Shown one piece after another: positions 5,926-8,437 of a DNA stretch of 8,437 nucleotides. The translations under genes were made by a program, and so were the position numbers. The DNA lies in the NCBI GenBank assembly GCA_031262125.1, contig JAISII010000195.1:1-8437 (forward strand), written 5' to 3'. This DNA is from Oscillospiraceae bacterium. Lineage in GTDB: Bacteria > Bacillota > Clostridia > Oscillospirales > Acutalibacteraceae. A model generated the notes under the pieces. It searched no databases. It was not told where the DNA came from and saw only the letters and a program-made list of their open reading frames with translations. Each line of letters opens with the position of its first letter. The stretch's first letter is position 1.

Positions 5926-6062
5926 ATGAAACACAAAAGAAAGCTAAAAGAAAAATTTTTGATAAGTTTATAAACAAACGGCTTTGCATAAGCATAGAAG
6001 TTTAAAAAGGTAAATATCGGCAAATACTATATGCAGAGAAACAAAAAAAGGGCGGTGTTTTT

Positions 6063-6845
6063 TTGCATTACAGCAAAGTAGAAATCTGCGGGGTTAACAC
6101 TTCAACACTAAAAGTTTTAAAAGAAGCCGAAAAGCGAGAACTGATACAAATTATTAAAAACGGCACAAAAGCCGAGGCGGCAAAAGCAAGGGACGAAATG
6201 ATAAGCGGCAACCTGCGGCTTGTGCTGTCGGTTATTCAACGCTTTACCAATAGGGGAGAAAACCCGGACGATTTGTTCCAGATTGGGGTTATTGGGCTTA
6301 TTAAAGCAATCGACAATTTTAACCCCGATTTAGACGTGCGGTTCAGCACCTATGGCGTGCCGATGATAATAGGCGAAATACGCCGCTATTTGAGGGACAA
6401 TAATTCGGTGCGAGTGTCCCGCTCGATGAGGGACACAGCCTACCATGCAATGCAAATTAAAGAAAGGCTGACTAACGAAAACAACCGAGAACCCTCGGTT
6501 GAAGAAATAGCCCGAGAGATGAACCTGCCAAAAGAAACAGTGGTGCTGGCGCTTGAGGCAATTGTAGAGCCGCTGTCGCTTTATGAGCCTGTTTTTAGCG
6601 ACGGCAACGACACAATTTATGTTATGGACCAAGTGGGAGACAGCTCGGACGACAGCGATTGGCTTGAGGAAATTGCAATTAAAGAATCGATGAAAAAACT
6701 GAGCGACCGAGAAAAGAAGATTTTGGCTTTGCGTTTTTTGCAGGGCAAAACCCAAATGGAGGTTGCACAGGAAATCGGGATTTCTCAGGCACAGGTTAGC
6801 CGAATTGAAAAGTTTGCGATTAAGCAGATTAAAAAAGGGGTATAG
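6063..6845 (+). CDS. sigG: RNA polymerase sporulation sigma factor SigG
   Basis: The protein has 260 residues and directs transcription of late forespore genes after engulfment. The N-terminus KVEICGVNTS is the SigG hallmark and matches the B. subtilis protein at the same distance from the start. Region 2 runs from about residue 49 (GNLRLVLSVIQRF) through DDLFQIG and RFSTYGVPMIIGEIRRYLRD; region 3 is about 125-190; region 4 ends with the helix-turn-helix GKTQMEVAQEIGISQAQVSR (228 onward). The start is a TTG: no ATG or GTG fits, MHYSKVEICG aligns with MSRNKVEICG, and AAAGGGCGGTG sits 6 bases before it. The gene is not next to sigE or spoIIGA here; its neighbours are divergent htrA and a downstream lipoprotein gene. 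A weak AATACTA (6023-6029) resembles the SigG -10 (CATACTA), but the -35 is poor. It implies the organism sporulates or descends from sporeformers. Confidence 0.96.
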   Translation: MHYSKVEICGVNTSTLKVLKEAEKRELIQIIKNGTKAEAAKARDEMISGNLRLVLSVIQRFTNRGENPDDLFQIGVIGLIKAIDNFNPDLDVRFSTYGVPMIIGEIRRYLRDNNSVRVSRSMRDTAYHAMQIKERLTNENNREPSVEEIAREMNLPKETVVLALEAIVEPLSLYEPVFSDGNDTIYVMDQVGDSSDDSDWLEEIAIKESMKKLSDREKKILALRFLQGKTQMEVAQEIGISQAQVSRIEKFAIKQIKKGV

Positions 6846-6886
6846 GGTTAGTTGTTTTGTTGTTAAGTTAAGTTTTATATATATTA

Positions 6887-6917
6887 GTATATCCCCCGCC
6901 TTCGGCGGGGGATATAC
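6887..6917. repeat. Perfect palindromic repeat, copy 1, after sigG
   Basis: GTATATCCCCCGCC (6887-6900) and GGCGGGGGATATAC (6904-6917) form a perfect 14-bp stem closed by TTC, in effect a C(TTCG)G tetraloop. It lies 42 bases beyond the sigG stop. No T-run follows on the plus strand (GGCAAAAGGGG), so it is not a textbook intrinsic terminator, though it may block or stabilise RNA ends. A second copy of its right half lies 64 bases on. Confidence 0.75.
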
Positions 6918-6951
6918 GGCAAAAGGGGTTTGGCTGTTTTTTTAGTTGTGT

Positions 6952-6986
6952 ATTGTTTCCTGCCTCCGGCGGGGGATATACGATAA
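6952..6986. repeat. Degenerate second copy of the palindromic repeat
   Basis: GGCGGGGGATATAC recurs exactly at 6968-6981, preceded by GCCTCC where copy 1 has GCCTTC and followed by CG and an A-run as in copy 1. The left arm has decayed (TTTCCTGCC), leaving a 6-bp stem with one wobble and looser outer pairs. Two copies in one gap suggest an intergenic repeat family such as REP-like elements. Confidence 0.55.
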
Positions 6987-7016
6987 AAAACGGTAAAAAT
7001 TGAGAAGTTTTTGCAG

Positions 7017-7045
7017 TTGAAATTTAAAAGCTTTTAATATATAAT
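7017..7045 (+). promoter_or_regulatory. Sigma-A-type promoter of the C39-like lipoprotein gene
   Basis: TTGAAA (7017-7022) and TATAAT (7040-7045) are spaced exactly 17 bases apart. Transcription would start near 7052, giving a leader of about 53 bases before the ATG at 7105. This separates the gene from sigG as its own vegetative unit. Confidence 0.75.
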
Positions 7046-7104
7046 TAAAATTAATTAATTTGCACAAAAGATTTTTAATTTTTAAGAAAGCAAAGGAGAA
7101 GCAA

Positions 7105-7968
7105 ATGAAACAAAACTTTTTTAAAAAACTTGCCGCCATAATTACAGCAGCAATGTTGCTTGCAACATTGGCAGCTTGCTCAACATCTCCCGCCGCAACG
7201 GCAGAGCCTAACTCAACGCCTGCAAATGTACAACCAACTCAAGCGGGCAATTTTACCGACGAAATGAAAATCCCCAAAGCTACCGACTTATCGCCTGCCG
7301 ACGGTGCCGAAAGCATTGAGCGTGACGGCGACCACCAAAACAGCCCTTATTTTAACAGGTACGATTTTTACAATAGCACGTCAACCGATTCTTTGACTAT
7401 TTTGCCCAAATTTAAAACCTATCAGCAAAGCTCCGAGTGGTCTTGCGGGGTTGCGTCTGCGTTAATGGTGCTTGAATATTACGGCAAGCTGGGCGACTAT
7501 AACGAGGCAACTTTGGCAGAGTTCCGCACGGCGGATGCAGCAGGCACTTTGCCCGCCGGAACAGAGGCCGGTGCAACAAGCTTACGCCAAATGATAGAAA
7601 TTTTTGACGGCGTTGGTGGGTTTGACAGTTACTCTACCTTTGATTGCAAGGACACTGTGTACGATATGTTTAACTTAGAGTATGTGCAAACCCAACTTAA
7701 AGAGGGTACGCCCATTATGGTCGGCTGGAACGACTGGGGCGGGCATTGGCAAGTTATTATAGGGTACGACACAATGGGTACGGATATTGAAAGCGACGAC
7801 GTTATTATTGTTGCCGACCCTTACGACACTACCGACCATAACCAAGACGGCTATGGTGTTTACGGGGCTCAGCGTTTTATCTATAACTTTACCTTCTATA
7901 ACTTCTTTGCCGAGGATGAGCTTAACGATATGGTGTTTTTAATTTCTAAACCCGAAGGCACCGAATAA
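7105..7968 (+). CDS. Lipoprotein with C39-like (papain-fold) cysteine peptidase domain
   Basis: The protein has 287 residues from the ATG at 7105, chosen because AAAGGAGAA lies 6 bases before it and a lipoprotein signal follows directly; an in-frame TTG at 7060 lacks such a site. Residues 1-24 are a signal peptide with lipobox L22-A-A-C25, so the mature protein is lipid-anchored outside the membrane. Residues 26-50 are a Ser/Thr/Pro/Ala-rich linker. The domain at about 95-280 fits the C39-like peptidase family (Peptidase_C39_2): catalytic Cys C114 in SSEWSCGVASALMVLEYYG after Q107/Q108, His H214 in WGGHWQVIIGYD, and Asp D238 in VADPYD. The triad looks intact. Bacteriocin-processing C39 domains are fused to ABC transporters; this one is free, and no bacteriocin or transporter gene is near. 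The substrate is unknown; an envelope or dietary peptide is possible. It has its own promoter and terminator. Confidence 0.82.
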   Translation: MKQNFFKKLAAIITAAMLLATLAACSTSPAATAEPNSTPANVQPTQAGNFTDEMKIPKATDLSPADGAESIERDGDHQNSPYFNRYDFYNSTSTDSLTILPKFKTYQQSSEWSCGVASALMVLEYYGKLGDYNEATLAEFRTADAAGTLPAGTEAGATSLRQMIEIFDGVGGFDSYSTFDCKDTVYDMFNLEYVQTQLKEGTPIMVGWNDWGGHWQVIIGYDTMGTDIESDDVIIVADPYDTTDHNQDGYGVYGAQRFIYNFTFYNFFAEDELNDMVFLISKPEGTE

Positions 7969-7987
7969 TTATTTAATTAATAAAAAC

Positions 7988-8034
7988 ACCGCCCGAAAGG
8001 TTTAACTAATCTTTCGGGCGGTTTGTTATTGTTT
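7988..8034. terminator. Bidirectional terminator between the convergent lipoprotein and hydrogenase genes
   Basis: CCGCCCGAAAG (7989-7999) and CTTTCGGGCGG (8011-8021) form an 11-bp stem, extended by an A-T pair, with an 11-base loop. On the plus strand it is followed by TTTGTTATTGTTTT, and on the minus strand by TGTTTTTATTAATT. Both flanking genes end within about 40 bases. Confidence 0.88.
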
Positions 8035-8059
8035 TAGTGTTTGAAAATCAGGGCAAAGT

Positions 8060-8437
8060 TTACTTTTGGGCAAGCAGCTTAGCATATTTATCTTTGCCGC
8101 TATATGCAGTATGCAAAAGCTCGTGAGCCTTGTGGCTGCCGGGTTCGCCCAAAAATTCGTCGTAGAGTTGTTTTACAATGGGGCTGTCGTGAGATTTGCG
8201 AAGCGGCAGGTTTTTGTCTTCTTCATAAAGCACCTTTGCACGTTCGGTTTTAAGGTCTACAAAATTACGCACGCTTGCGGGCTGAATTGGCTGACCGCCG
8301 CCGTTTACACAACCGCCGGGGCAGCACATAATCTCAATAAACTGATAGTTAGAAGTGCCGTCCTTTATGCTCTCGAGAACCTTTTGTGCATTTTTAAGCC
8401 CCGAGGTTGCACATACGTTAACTTCTATGCCTGCCAC
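8060..8437 (-). CDS. hydA: [FeFe] hydrogenase, group A, C-terminal part (enters from right edge)
   Basis: The visible 125 residues are the end of the catalytic H-cluster domain and the small-subunit-like tail. EIMCCPGGCVNGGGQP is the third H-cluster signature; its second and third cysteines (C39 and C43 of the fragment) are the expected ligands of the active-site iron-sulphur cluster. The tail RAKVLYEEDKNLPLRKSHDS, then FLGEPGSHKAHELLHTAY, matches the SSU region typical of NADH- or ferredoxin-linked multimeric hydrogenases (HydA/HndD type). The enzyme makes or oxidises H2 in fermentation. The first visible codon, GTG, is internal and not a start: the family has several hundred residues before this point, including the other two cysteine motifs. 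Partner subunits would lie outside the window to the right. Confidence 0.95.
   Translation of the reverse strand: MAGIEVNVCATSGLKNAQKVLESIKDGTSNYQFIEIMCCPGGCVNGGGQPIQPASVRNFVDLKTERAKVLYEEDKNLPLRKSHDSPIVKQLYDEFLGEPGSHKAHELLHTAYSGKDKYAKLLAQK

Noticed and set aside
5881..5939. Ten-base inverted repeat CTTTTGTGTT / AACACAAAAG in the htrA-sigG gap
   Set aside because: The arms are 39 bases apart in AT-rich DNA and not aligned with any promoter; likely chance.
5966..5975. Ten-base palindrome GTTTATAAAC upstream of sigG
   Set aside because: Short and AT-rich, expected by chance, and no promoter can be placed against it.
5986..6019. SigF-type promoter (GCATA with GGTAAATAT) for sigG
   Set aside because: The two GCATA copies give spacers of 18 or 12 bases where about 15 is expected, and the -10 has a mismatch.
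7060..7104. Upstream TTG start for the C39-like lipoprotein
   Set aside because: It would put 15 basic residues before the lipoprotein signal and has no ribosome site, whereas the ATG at 7105 has AAAGGAG at ideal spacing.
8435..8437. GTG as the start of the hydrogenase frame
   Set aside because: It is an internal valine codon; the conserved domain clearly continues beyond the window edge.
1..8437. CRISPR array, tRNA, rRNA, transposase or phage genes
   Set aside because: No regularly spaced repeats, cloverleaf sequences, rRNA stretches or transposase/integrase motifs were seen on either strand.

Overview
The window looks like chromosome of an anaerobic, spore-forming Clostridia relative, probably a gut Oscillospirales-type organism. 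The support is a forespore sigma factor (SigG), the C-terminal end of an [FeFe] hydrogenase, Gram-positive-type signal peptides and lipobox, strong AGGAG-type ribosome sites, and AT-rich intergenic DNA around moderately GC coding regions. I saw no rRNA, tRNA, CRISPR array, transposase or phage gene.

Layout. Positions 1-1125 (minus strand) hold a two-component pair: an OmpR/PhoB-type response regulator followed by the N-terminal part of its sensor kinase, which runs off the left edge. A 334-base divergent intergenic region follows, with promoter-like sites, a 22-base palindrome and a strongly structured leader. It leads into pgeF (ylmD/yfiH family, plus strand), which ends at a strong terminator shared with the opposing gene. 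Positions 2376-4029 (minus) carry two paralogous secreted proteins. Each is a signal peptide plus two carbohydrate-binding modules that I assign to family CBM21, with no catalytic domain. They follow a near-consensus promoter with a 14-base palindrome at the expected transcription start. A membrane-anchored HtrA-like serine protease with one PDZ domain (4298-5842, minus) has its own terminator. It is divergent from sigG (6063-6845, plus, TTG start).

After sigG comes a 259-base intergenic stretch with a perfect 14-bp-stem palindrome, a degenerate second copy of it, and a clear sigma-A-type promoter. That promoter drives a lipoprotein with a C39-like papain-fold cysteine peptidase domain (7105-7968). 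A bidirectional terminator separates it from the C-terminal part of a group A [FeFe] hydrogenase that enters from the right edge on the minus strand.

The genes are mostly single transcription units rather than one pathway. A loose theme is the cell envelope and exterior: sensor kinase, peptidoglycan-linked PgeF, HtrA quality control, secreted glucan-binding proteins and a surface cysteine peptidase. The points most worth a second look are the pgeF leader (a 30-bp stem burying both candidate start codons, with a competing pairing), the catalysis-free tandem CBM21 pair with its own operator-like palindrome, and the palindromic repeats after sigG.
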